Shown piece after piece: positions 17,234 through 24,978 of a DNA stretch of 38,406 nt. Position 1 is the stretch's first letter, and each line of letters opens with the position of its first letter. The translations under genes and the position numbers were made by a program. The stretch lies in contig MHDZ01000019.1 in the NCBI GenBank assembly GCA_001805055.1, positions 1 to 38,406 on the forward strand. Reading direction: 5' to 3'. The stretch is from Nitrospirae bacterium GWC2_57_13 (GTDB lineage: Bacteria; Nitrospirota; UBA9217). The notes below the pieces were generated by a model. The model was given only the letters and a program-made list of their open reading frames with translations, did not search any database and was not told the origin of the DNA.

Positions 17234-18604
17234 CTATCCTCCAGGCAGAAAATCGATGGGGTACAGGATGGTGATTCGGGAGACATTCTCCTTCGGCCCG
17301 AAGTGGAACTTCCTGACGCGCGCCACGATCTGGTCCACCAGTTCCGAAGACCTCAGGTCGTTCGACTGCACCGTACAGGCGGACACCTCGCCGCCGGTCT
17401 CGATGGTGATGCGCAGGACGATCCTGCCGCGCAGAGTCGGGTTCCTGCGCAATTCAGTATTGTACATGCGATAGAGCGTCGCCTTGTATTTGTCGAAGAC
17501 GATCTGGATCTCTTCGTCGGTTCGTGCCGGTCCGGATCCGGAACTGACCGGCCTCGCTTCTTCCTTGAGCTCCGCAACTTTACTCTCTACCCTGGTAAAA
17601 CTCACAGCGGCTATACGTTTCCCGCTGTCGCTGTCGATCGTGCGGCTGATCCCGGAATTACTGATGCCGCCGCTGGACCCGGCGCCGCTCCCTGAGGGCA
17701 AGGCAACAAGCGACCTGCCGGCACGGGCCTGACCTGCTGCAGGCTGGTTGCTCAGGCGCGCCTGCGCGCCGAGCTTTGTATCGGGAGCATCGTCCATCAT
17801 AGTTTGAAAACTCTTCTTGTAGGCCAGAACCCCCGTGCTCTCAGCCTTTTTGCGCGCGGCCTGGGTCTCCAGGGGGATTGGGTCGGGCCGGTCTTCTTTC
17901 GGCGCTTTTTCCTGCTGCTCGTTCTCCGGCTTCTTTTCTTCCTTGGGCGGCTCGGGTCTGTGCGGCTCCCTTCGCAGCATCGAGACCAGACGTTCCGGGA
18001 TTACGGCCACGACCTGCCGGACGGGCGCCGGCACCTTCAACAGGGTGATGAGCGCACCCAGGATGAAAGCGGCCAGCAAAGCGGAAAGCAAGGCCTTGCG
18101 GAAGCGCCGTTCGCTCTCTGCTTCCCTGGACCAGGGCATGTCGACCGTGCGATCAGGAACGGGAGATATGTCCCGCTCTACGACGAACTCCTCCTCGCGC
18201 AGCGCTTCTCGGTCGTACGCGTCCCGCACTTCGTCCTCGAGGATCAGGATCTCGTCGAGACACCGGCTGATCTGCTCCGTGAGCGAGGCCTGTTTTCCCA
18301 GGAGACCGTTCATCTCCTTCTCGAAGCGGGCGATCCGGTCCCTGGCCCGTTCCACGAGTCCCGCGGCCTGCCGGACCTCCTCGGCTCCTTCCCAGAAGAG
18401 CTCATTTGAGTTTCTCTCGGCCAGCGTATCGAGCGCATCGCAGACGGCCCGCACCGCGTCGAACCGCTGTTGCTCGGCGGAAGCCTTCTCGATCTCTGCC
18501 TCAAGAAGGCGCAGCTCGCCTTTCAGCTCGTCCCGCTTCCGCCGGACATGCTTGATCTGTTCGTGAAAAAGCGCCAGATCCTTCTCTAACAAGAATGAAC
18601 TCAC
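17234..18604 (-). CDS. AgmX/PglI- or TonB-like energy transducer with coiled coil
   Basis: A 456-residue inner-membrane protein. Residues 5-130 form a charged cytoplasmic coiled coil, residues 170-190 a single membrane segment (ALLSALLAAFILGALITLL), 205-245 a Pro/Glu/Lys-rich periplasmic linker, and 360-456 the AgmX/PglI C-terminal domain (FDKYKATLYRMYNTELRR, LRGRIVLRITI, GGEVSACTVQ). Such domains act like TonB: they carry force from an ExbBD-type motor to an envelope partner. The long cytoplasmic coiled coil is not found in ordinary TonB. GTG at 18604 has GGAG five bases upstream and follows the exbD stop by ten bases. It is the last gene of the minus-strand operon. A role like GltG/GltJ of myxobacteria is inferred. 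Confidence 0.8.
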   Translation of the reverse strand: MSSFLLEKDLALFHEQIKHVRRKRDELKGELRLLEAEIEKASAEQQRFDAVRAVCDALDTLAERNSNELFWEGAEEVRQAAGLVERARDRIARFEKEMNGLLGKQASLTEQISRCLDEILILEDEVRDAYDREALREEEFVVERDISPVPDRTVDMPWSREAESERRFRKALLSALLAAFILGALITLLKVPAPVRQVVAVIPERLVSMLRREPHRPEPPKEEKKPENEQQEKAPKEDRPDPIPLETQAARKKAESTGVLAYKKSFQTMMDDAPDTKLGAQARLSNQPAAGQARAGRSLVALPSGSGAGSSGGISNSGISRTIDSDSGKRIAAVSFTRVESKVAELKEEARPVSSGSGPARTDEEIQIVFDKYKATLYRMYNTELRRNPTLRGRIVLRITIETGGEVSACTVQSNDLRSSELVDQIVARVRKFHFGPKENVSRITILYPIDFLPGG

Positions 18605-18614
18605 GTCAGCTCCA

Positions 18615-19106
18615 TCAGCTTTTTTTTGCGGCTTTCTGAACGACCGCCAGGGAGATCTTTCCGTATCCCGAAGCCGTGCAGGTAGACAGTATCTTCTTCA
18701 ACACTTTGAACTGGATCGTTTTATCAGCAAGGACGGTGAGCTCCCTGTCTTCCGCGGCCGTCTGGGGAAGATGGGGTTCAAGCTGCCGGAGCCGTTCCGC
18801 CACCTCCGGAACCATCTCGCTCATGCCATCGAGCAGTTTGCGGGTGCTGACCACGGCTTCGTCCTGGACCAGCACGACTTCGGGGGTGACCACAATGTGC
18901 ACCGTTTCCCGCGGCCTGGTCTCGACGATGGAATAGGGGAGCCTGACCTGCGCTGCCGGCATGTCGCCGTTGAACGAGTGAAAGAGCAGAAAGCAGACCA
19001 GAACGGTAAGGATATCCAAAATCGGTATCAGGTTCAGACCGAGACCGGTGATCTGATGCTTCTTGCCGGCACGCACCATGCGCTTCATCCGTCTGGTGTC
19101 CTTCAT
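18615..19106 (-). CDS. ExbD/TolR-like motor protein (second copy)
   Basis: A 163-residue inner-membrane protein with a short basic cytoplasmic tail, one membrane helix (LNLIPILDILTVLVCFLLFHS) and a periplasmic domain. Asp31 in the helix matches the proton-carrying Asp of ExbD/TolR. The periplasmic half ends with a TIQFKVLKKILSTCTASGYGKISLA segment of ExbD type. Its ATG overlaps the stop of the upstream exbD by four bases. Two different ExbD proteins with one ExbB is the AglRQS arrangement. Confidence 0.85.
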   Translation of the reverse strand: MKDTRRMKRMVRAGKKHQITGLGLNLIPILDILTVLVCFLLFHSFNGDMPAAQVRLPYSIVETRPRETVHIVVTPEVVLVQDEAVVSTRKLLDGMSEMVPEVAERLRQLEPHLPQTAAEDRELTVLADKTIQFKVLKKILSTCTASGYGKISLAVVQKAAKKS

Positions 19107-19612
19107 GGCGCGTCTCCTATGGATATGTTCGGAAAGAGGGTCATCTTCCCAACTTCCCGGCCTTCTTCCGACCGCACGTCGGCAACGCGGACCGCATCCA
19201 TGACCTGGATCAGATGGTCGTATTCGATCGCCGGTTCCATCAGGACCGTCGCTTCCTGCTTCCCGGGGTACTGTTCTTTCAAACGAACGAGCAGCCTGGA
19301 CAGCGTTTCGATATCATATTTGCCGTCCTTCTTCGGTATCGTCGCCGCCACTCTCGATCCGCTGGAGATCTGCAGCCCTGTTTTTCGGATGATAACTTCG
19401 ATGGCGATGTCCGCTTTGCCGGCGGCAGGCACGGCGGCGCTCGTGGGGATGCTCAATTCTATGATCGTGATGCTCAGAAAGACCGCGGTGACGAGCAGGA
19501 AGATGACCAGTACGGTAAGGACATCTATCATGGGCGTCAGGTTCAGGACGTGCATGATATCCGTATCGATGGATTCCTGTTTTCTCCTTTTGTAATGAAG
19601 ACGCCGGGCCAT
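19103..19612 (-). CDS. ExbD/TolR-like motor protein (first copy)
   Basis: A 169-residue ExbD/TolR family protein. The basic tail is followed by the helix VLNLTPMIDVLTVLVIFLLV with Asp30 at the conserved proton site. The periplasmic domain includes LIQVMDAVRVADV, equivalent to the conserved C-terminal ExbD helix. It starts two bases after the ExbB stop and overlaps the next exbD by four bases, so the three motor genes are translationally coupled. The two copies differ clearly in sequence, which suggests distinct positions in the motor. Confidence 0.88.
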   Translation of the reverse strand: MARRLHYKRRKQESIDTDIMHVLNLTPMIDVLTVLVIFLLVTAVFLSITIIELSIPTSAAVPAAGKADIAIEVIIRKTGLQISSGSRVAATIPKKDGKYDIETLSRLLVRLKEQYPGKQEATVLMEPAIEYDHLIQVMDAVRVADVRSEEGREVGKMTLFPNISIGDAP

Positions 19613-19614
19613 GA

Positions 19615-20268
19615 TCAGCCCCTCTCGATCTGGTGCTTGCTGTAACTGGATATGGCATTCAGCACCTTTACCGATGCCATATCGAGGCTGTTCTCGAGCT
19701 GGCCGGTGGCCGTGGTGAGGCGGGCATGCAGGAGGAGCAGCGGGATCGCCGTCATCAGGCCGAAGGCGGTGCAGTTCATGGCCTCCGCAATGCTGGCTGC
19801 GAGCAGGGCGGCCTTCTCAGCGGGGCTCGCTGTGGCAACCGCGGCGAAGGCCTGGATAAGACCCATGATCGTGCCGAGCAATCCCAGCAGGGTGGCGATG
19901 TTCGAGAACAAAGCGAGGTAGGGTGTGCGCTTTTCCAGTTCGGAAGAAATCTCCATCATGCCTTCTTCCATGGCGATCTCAATATCTTCCCGCCGCCTGA
20001 CCGCCCCCTGGCGCGCCAATCCCATCACCAGCATCTGCGCCATGGTGGACTTGTCCTTGTTGGCCAGCTCGCGGGCTTTGTCGAACTCCCCCTTGGCCAG
20101 TACCGGATGCAGCTCGTCCCATGTCTTTTTATTCGCTTTCCTGGCGAAGCTCAAGTGCATCCAGCGTTCGACCGCTATTGCCAGGCCGGCCGCAAGCACG
20201 ATGAGAATAGGGTACATGAAGAACCCGCCCATCTGGAAAAACCGGATTATTGCGTAGAAGAATTCCAT
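19615..20268 (-). CDS. ExbB/TolQ/MotA-type proton channel
   Basis: A 217-residue inner-membrane protein that would form the stator channel using proton motive force. It has an N-terminal membrane helix (MYPILIVLAAGLAIAVERW), a cytoplasmic helical domain (residues 40-115), and two C-terminal helices with the family signatures FSNIATLLGLLGTIMGLIQAF and AEAMNCTAFGLMTAIPLLLL. GGGAGG lies eight bases before the ATG. It is followed immediately by two exbD genes. Neighbouring TPR genes and the AgmX-like transducer point to a dedicated trans-envelope machine and not to iron or B12 uptake. Confidence 0.9.
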   Translation of the reverse strand: MEFFYAIIRFFQMGGFFMYPILIVLAAGLAIAVERWMHLSFARKANKKTWDELHPVLAKGEFDKARELANKDKSTMAQMLVMGLARQGAVRRREDIEIAMEEGMMEISSELEKRTPYLALFSNIATLLGLLGTIMGLIQAFAAVATASPAEKAALLAASIAEAMNCTAFGLMTAIPLLLLHARLTTATGQLENSLDMASVKVLNAISSYSKHQIERG

Positions 20269-20314
20269 CTTGTGATCCTCCCTTTTGGCTCACGAGACAA
20301 CGAAGTTATTTTTC

Positions 20315-20408
20315 TAACCACAGACGTCTGCGCCGCACACGGTTAAAGACAAAAATCACGCTACTGCTTTCATCTGTGTGTCCCGACGAAGTCGGGACCC
20401 GTGGTTAC
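20315..20408. repeat. Interspersed inverted repeat with internal triloop palindrome
   Basis: TAACCACAG at the left and CGTGGTTAC at the right frame the element, with CACACGG and TCTGTGTG blocks inside. It contains a separate eight-base-pair hairpin GTCCCGAC-GAA-GTCGGGAC (20380-20398), whose core CGAC-NNN-GTCG is the same as that of the three hairpins before panD. It fills the gap between the small exported protein gene and exbB. Confidence 0.6.
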
Positions 20409-20414
20409 TCAAAG

Positions 20415-20705
20415 TCATTTCCTGGTGCTGATCTCATAGAGCTCCAGTTGCCGTAAGAACTCTTCCCGGTCCACGGGCACGGCGCTTTCGGTCAGCATCA
20501 GGTTCAGGCTGTTCTGCGCCCCGATCTCGGACCGCTTCCACGGCACAATATATAGTGATTTGGGGGCTTCCTCATTCCCGACGATCGACATGCCCGAAAG
20601 CTGTTTGGCCGCCGTCGCCTTGTTCTGTGAGCCCTTGTCCCTGGCCATGGTCGTGCCGGGCAATGCCAGAAGCAGACACAGACAAAGCACGAATTTTCGG
20701 CACAT
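20415..20705 (-). CDS. Small exported protein in the motor operon
   Basis: A 96-residue protein with a clear signal peptide (MCRKFVLCLCLLLALPGTTMA, cleavage probably after TMA at about residue 21). The mature part is about 75 residues with a conserved-looking centre, SIVGNEEAPKSLYIVPWKRS, and a charged helical C-terminus (REEFLRQLELYEI). AGGAGG lies six bases before the ATG, supporting a real gene. I do not recognise a named family. Its position between the TPR lipoprotein and ExbB suggests a periplasmic part of the same machine, possibly equivalent to a small Glt protein. That role is inference. Confidence 0.7.
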   Translation of the reverse strand: MCRKFVLCLCLLLALPGTTMARDKGSQNKATAAKQLSGMSIVGNEEAPKSLYIVPWKRSEIGAQNSLNLMLTESAVPVDREEFLRQLELYEISTRK

Positions 20706-20749
20706 AGTTTCCTCCTTCTTTCAACCCGGACAAACCGGAAAAGATATTG

Positions 20750-20845
20750 GCCACAGAGGACACCGAGATCACAGAGAAAACAGAAGTCGAAAACAATTCA
20801 GTAATCTTTTTAGCCTTTCTCTGTGTCCTCTGTGATCTCTGTGGC
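20750..20845. repeat. Interspersed inverted repeat, CCACAGAGGACAC type
   Basis: Arms of 29 bases (20750-20778 and 20817-20845) pair at 24 of 29 positions around a 38-base AT-rich loop. Each arm is itself built of CACAGAG and GAGATCACAGAG-like units. It is the clearest example of the repeat family in the window and nearly fills the gap between the TPR lipoprotein and the small exported protein. Confidence 0.8.
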
Positions 20846-20853
20846 AAAATTTT

Positions 20854-21507
20854 CTAACGTCCCAGCCGTATGCGCAGCTCGGCGATCCATATTTTGACCT
20901 TCTCGTCCTCTGGCATCAGCCTGCTGTACCGCTCGAACTGCTCGAGGGCGCACTTTGGATCATTCAAGTACAGATCGCAGAGGATTCCGAGGTTCTTGCG
21001 GGCGGGCAGATAGTCTGGAAAGCGGTCGACCGCCTTTTCATAGACCTCCCGCGCCTCATTGAATCTGCCGGTCTTGCGCAGCAGCAGCCCGTATTCATTG
21101 CCGGCGACCGGATGACCGGGTACCAAAGACAGGGCGGCTTTCATGTGTTGTTCGGCCGGCTCTGGAGCTCCGATCCGCAAGTAAGCGAGCGCAATGTCGA
21201 TATGCGGCGCCGAGAAGCGCGGCGACCGGTCGATCACCCGCTTCATCAGTTCAATGGCCTCTCCGTCCTTCCCGTCGTTCAGCAGAGCGACGGCGCGCTG
21301 GAACTCAGCGAGCGACGCGGCATCCATGCCCGCCTTCTCCCGGATGACGAAGCCCTGCCGGCCGTCCTTGAGCCGCTCCACGGACGGCCATGTGTTGCCG
21401 GCGCACCCGGAAAGAAGCAAAAAGAGGGATCCAAGACCAAAGACAATAGCGGTTTTCGCGCAAAGACGCACAGCCGCAAAGAAAGAATGCAAAGCATGTT
21501 GTCTCAT
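20854..21507 (-). CDS. TPR-repeat lipoprotein
   Basis: A 217-residue lipoprotein. A hydrophobic stretch (IVFGLGSLFLLLSGC) ends in the lipobox LSGC, giving a lipidated Cys with Gly at +3; no Asp follows the Cys, so outer-membrane sorting is plausible. The remainder has about four TPR units (AVALLNDGKDGEAIELMKR, APHIDIALAYLRIGAPEPAEQ, AGNEYGLLLRKTGRFNEA, PARKNLGILCDLYL). I chose ATG at 21507; the frame stays open to a TTG at 21633 and an ATG at 21621, neither with a good Shine-Dalgarno. The n-region (HSFFAAVRLCAKT) is encoded by a GCAAAGACGC-type repeat. In the motor operon it probably serves as a scaffold, comparable to GltE. Confidence 0.75.
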   Translation of the reverse strand: MRQHALHSFFAAVRLCAKTAIVFGLGSLFLLLSGCAGNTWPSVERLKDGRQGFVIREKAGMDAASLAEFQRAVALLNDGKDGEAIELMKRVIDRSPRFSAPHIDIALAYLRIGAPEPAEQHMKAALSLVPGHPVAGNEYGLLLRKTGRFNEAREVYEKAVDRFPDYLPARKNLGILCDLYLNDPKCALEQFERYSRLMPEDEKVKIWIAELRIRLGR

Positions 21508-21649
21508 GAGGAATATATCCCGGGCGGAACGCCTTGCTTCCCGGCATCCGCGGAGGAGCCTGCACCTGAAAGGGGCAATCGGGTGCGCGAGATCGCCTTT
21601 CGTTCTGAATTTATGTTCCATCGCTCTGAGCAATCGTATCCCCGTTCTT

Positions 21650-24600
21650 TCAAGGGGTGTCCTTGACGCCCGCGCTGTCCGCTCCCAGTTTCGGCTCTTC
21701 AGTCTGTTTCGCCTCGCTGGCTGCCGCGGGCTGCGGCCCCTGGTTCGCTTCGGTCTGCGCCTGCGCAGCTATGGCAGACTGCGGCACGGGCGGCCCTGGA
21801 TGGCCGATCGCGTACACATAGCTTTCGGGGGTGGCGATGACCCGGCTCTTTTCTTCCGGCTTGTCGTAGCGGGCCGGAACGAGCGCGGCCAGCTTCTGCA
21901 GGCTTTTGTCGATCCACTCGTTGTACACACCCCGGGGGACCAGTTCGAGATTGCTCTGATGCGTTGCAATGGCCTTCTCTTCGAATGGATACGCCTGCTC
22001 CTCGATGGCCAGGTCGTACTCTTCCCGTTCCAATGCGCTCAGTCCCGTCGGACGCTCGGACTCCTTCAGGTCCCTGCTGAACAGTGCGTAGATCTCGGCC
22101 AGATAGAAGGCCGCCGCTGCAGTGACGTCGCCGACCTCATAATCGATGAGGTCGGTGAACTGCTGGGTAGCGATCTTCATCAGTTGCCTTTTCCTGCTCA
22201 GGTTGGCCTCGAAGGGTTCGACCAGTTTGACCTCGGCGAACCGGCCGAAGGCCGGCTCGGCCAGGACCAACGCGGCCTGAGAGGCAATAAAGCGGGTCCG
22301 CTGCGTCCGCTCGCTGCCCGCGCCCGCGTCAATAGCCACGATCTGCCGGAGTTCAGCCAGATAGCCGTCCCGATCGTCCTTTTTCAGGAGCGCCGAAATT
22401 TTTTCACGAGTCTCGAGATTCTGTTCCGCGGGATGGGGGAAAAGATCCACGTATCGTCGATACGCTGCCAGCGCGCGCGCCTGGCCGCCTGCTTTCTCAT
22501 GCAGTTCCGCCGCCGTCAGCAAGGCCTCCCGCCTGAGCGCGTCATCCGTGGATTCTCGTTCCATGCGTTCATATTCGTCGGCTGCCAGGGAGAGCTCCCT
22601 CCACTCGCGATACGCATAGGCGATCTTCCTGGTCACCTCAGGCTGCAGCGAATTTCCGGGGAACAGGCTCCGAAAACGCTTCAGCACGTTTACCGCCATC
22701 ATCCAGTCCTTTGCCGCAATCAGGGCGGCGCCGCCATCGTACTCCGCGTTTTCCCTGATCTTGGAGGCCGGGGCCACGCTGCCTACCCGCAAAAAATGCC
22801 CTGCAGCTGCCATATGACTCCCTTGGGAAGTCGCCTCTTCGCCCTGCTTGTAGATCGCCGACGCAAGGTTGTCGGTCAATGCGGCGCGGCTTTTGTCCCC
22901 GGAAGGAAGCATCTCCAGCAGCCTCGCGTAGGCCTTTTCAGCTTCGCGGTAGCGGCGCAACTCGTAGTTTGCATGGCCGACCACCAGCCAGGCCTGGCGC
23001 ACCAGCTCCTTGTCGGCTCTGGGGAAATTATTGACAAGCGCGCGTGCCGCGGATGCGGCCGATACGTAATCCCGCATGTCGTACAGATCATCCGTAGCCG
23101 CCCCCAGAACGATCGCCGCCTTCTCATGCTCAAAATAGGTGCCGGCAAACTTGAGCGAGCTGCGCACGGCATCCTTCATCACGTGAGCTTTTGCCTCGGG
23201 CACTGCGGCGGTGAGGTGCTGGCGCCAGGAGTAGATTGCCGCGTAGCCCGCCTCCGAGGATCTTTTGTGGGAGGGGTATTCATATGCGGTCTTTTCGTAC
23301 TCCAATGCCGCAAGATCAAAGGATTGGTTCTCAAGATATAGGTCCGCCAGCATATAATTGGCCGCCGGAGAGTCGAGGTCCTTCGGGAAGGAGGTGAGGA
23401 GTTCCCGGTACCACTGCAGCGCTTCTTCGAAGTTTGTCTTTTTTTCCCTGATCAGCTTGGGGCTCTGATACAGCGCATGATAATGCTTGGCCAGATCCGT
23501 GAGGTTCGTTTTGAGCCAGGCCAGCACTTCCGGGCGCTTGGCCGGGTCGAAGTATTTCCAGTATTTGCCCTTGAGTCCGTACGTGTCGGCAAATCGCCTT
23601 TTCGCGTCGATGACCAGGCTGGGGAACCCTCCGGCAAGATGGATCTCGATCACCCGCATCTGGAATTGCGGCGATACGTTATGGAACGGATATCTGTCGA
23701 CAAAGGCGTTGTAGGTCGCAGCGGCGTCGCTATAGCGGTTTTTCTCGAAGTAGAATTCCGCGAGGTTGCTGTAGACGGCGTCCTCGTACCTGCGCGTGCC
23801 GTGGCGGGAGAAGTACTCGGTCACGGAGGCGCCGGCGAGATTGGATAGGCTCAGACTGATGACCCGGAATGTGTCATCCATGCGCTTTCGTTCCGCCTCG
23901 TCGCCGGTCTGAGCAAAGTCGAACCCCAGCGACACCTTGTGGTCCAGCAGGGCGATGAACTGCTCCAGAGCCTTGTCATAGAGTTCCTGCTTGTAAAAGG
24001 CCCAGCCCATCTTGTAGAGGGCAAGTTGAAAATAGGAAGAAGAGGCGCCCCTGGTCACGATGCTGCCGTAGGCCTCTTCGGCATCCAGGTAACGCCTGCG
24101 GGTGAAGAAATATTCGGCGCGCCGGAACTGCACTTCATCGACATAGCGGGAGTTCGGATGTTCGCGCTCCAGCCGGCCCATGACCTGCACGGCTTCGTCG
24201 ACCCGCCCCAGCTCCTCGCAGGCGCGGGCCAACTGATACAGCACCTGGTCGCTGCGTTCGTACGTCGGATACTCCTTCAGCACTTTCTTGTAAAGTTCGA
24301 TTGTCTCCAGGGCGCCGACCCGCTCCAGGTCATCGACTCCTTCGACAAGTCCTTGAGCTACGCGGGCATAGGCGGGCGGGCGCGTTTGAGACGCCCTTTT
24401 CTCGAAATCCGCCTGTGATTCGCCTGCCCGGTTCCTGGCGGGTACGGGAACAGATGAGAGCGTTGGTGCGCCGTCGGGACGCGCCGTGCGTTCCGGAGCC
24501 GGCAACGGTTTAGCCGGGCTCCGCCGCTCTGCTGCGGTATCTCCGGAAAGAAGGCCATAATCACTTTCGACCTTCAGATCTGCCAGGCGGCGAAGAGCCT

Positions 24601-24925
24601 CCGGCTTCAGAGCTGAATCCGGTGTCTCTTCCAGAAAGCGCCGGTAGCTCTCCATGGCCTTCTCTGGCGCGTTTTCGATCTTCTCTTCCTTGATCTCGAT
24701 CCGCGTGTTACGCAGCTGGGCGATCGTACCCTTGCCGGTCGTTTGACAGGCGCCCAGGAGCAGCGACAGCGCGAGCGCGACCCATCGAAGACGATCGAAC
24801 CGCCCTGCGATCCCGCCGAAGCGGGAAAGGGAAGTTCTATCCCCGGGGCCGAACGATGACCCTCGTGAAGCTCCCGCGTCGTGGTTCACGGAGCTTCCAT
24901 CCGTCATGTGAAATATATTTTGCAC
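21650..24925 (-). CDS. Very large TPR-rich lipoprotein
   Basis: A 1091-residue exported protein made almost wholly of helical TPR-like repeats. The N-terminus ends a hydrophobic run (RWVALALSLLLGAC) with a lipobox at about Cys60, so it is probably a lipoprotein. Repeats are visible from residue 85 (AMESYRRFLEETPDSALKPEA) and are dense from 210 to 780 (ELYKKVLKEYPTYERSDQVL, YLDAEEAYGSIVTRG). A proline-rich, low-complexity tail ends the protein. GTG at 24925 opens the frame; ATG at 24907 and GTG at 24889 are alternatives, and the last has the best Shine-Dalgarno (GGAAG). It follows the other large TPR gene by 53 bases. Length and position resemble GltD of myxobacteria, by recollection and not by alignment. 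Confidence 0.75.
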   Translation of the reverse strand: MQNIFHMTDGSSVNHDAGASRGSSFGPGDRTSLSRFGGIAGRFDRLRWVALALSLLLGACQTTGKGTIAQLRNTRIEIKEEKIENAPEKAMESYRRFLEETPDSALKPEALRRLADLKVESDYGLLSGDTAAERRSPAKPLPAPERTARPDGAPTLSSVPVPARNRAGESQADFEKRASQTRPPAYARVAQGLVEGVDDLERVGALETIELYKKVLKEYPTYERSDQVLYQLARACEELGRVDEAVQVMGRLEREHPNSRYVDEVQFRRAEYFFTRRRYLDAEEAYGSIVTRGASSSYFQLALYKMGWAFYKQELYDKALEQFIALLDHKVSLGFDFAQTGDEAERKRMDDTFRVISLSLSNLAGASVTEYFSRHGTRRYEDAVYSNLAEFYFEKNRYSDAAATYNAFVDRYPFHNVSPQFQMRVIEIHLAGGFPSLVIDAKRRFADTYGLKGKYWKYFDPAKRPEVLAWLKTNLTDLAKHYHALYQSPKLIREKKTNFEEALQWYRELLTSFPKDLDSPAANYMLADLYLENQSFDLAALEYEKTAYEYPSHKRSSEAGYAAIYSWRQHLTAAVPEAKAHVMKDAVRSSLKFAGTYFEHEKAAIVLGAATDDLYDMRDYVSAASAARALVNNFPRADKELVRQAWLVVGHANYELRRYREAEKAYARLLEMLPSGDKSRAALTDNLASAIYKQGEEATSQGSHMAAAGHFLRVGSVAPASKIRENAEYDGGAALIAAKDWMMAVNVLKRFRSLFPGNSLQPEVTRKIAYAYREWRELSLAADEYERMERESTDDALRREALLTAAELHEKAGGQARALAAYRRYVDLFPHPAEQNLETREKISALLKKDDRDGYLAELRQIVAIDAGAGSERTQRTRFIASQAALVLAEPAFGRFAEVKLVEPFEANLSRKRQLMKIATQQFTDLIDYEVGDVTAAAAFYLAEIYALFSRDLKESERPTGLSALEREEYDLAIEEQAYPFEEKAIATHQSNLELVPRGVYNEWIDKSLQKLAALVPARYDKPEEKSRVIATPESYVYAIGHPGPPVPQSAIAAQAQTEANQGPQPAAASEAKQTEEPKLGADSAGVKDTP

Positions 24926-24978
24926 TCGTACGCTACGCTTGCTCCGGATTCATTCGTCAGTTCCGGAATTCGTCGTCC

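Noticed and set aside
18615-20268. The ExbBD genes serving the BtuB/TonB system
   Set aside because: They are tightly coupled to an AgmX-like gene and TPR genes on the opposite strand and have no cobalamin leader; shared use cannot be excluded but context argues for a separate machine.
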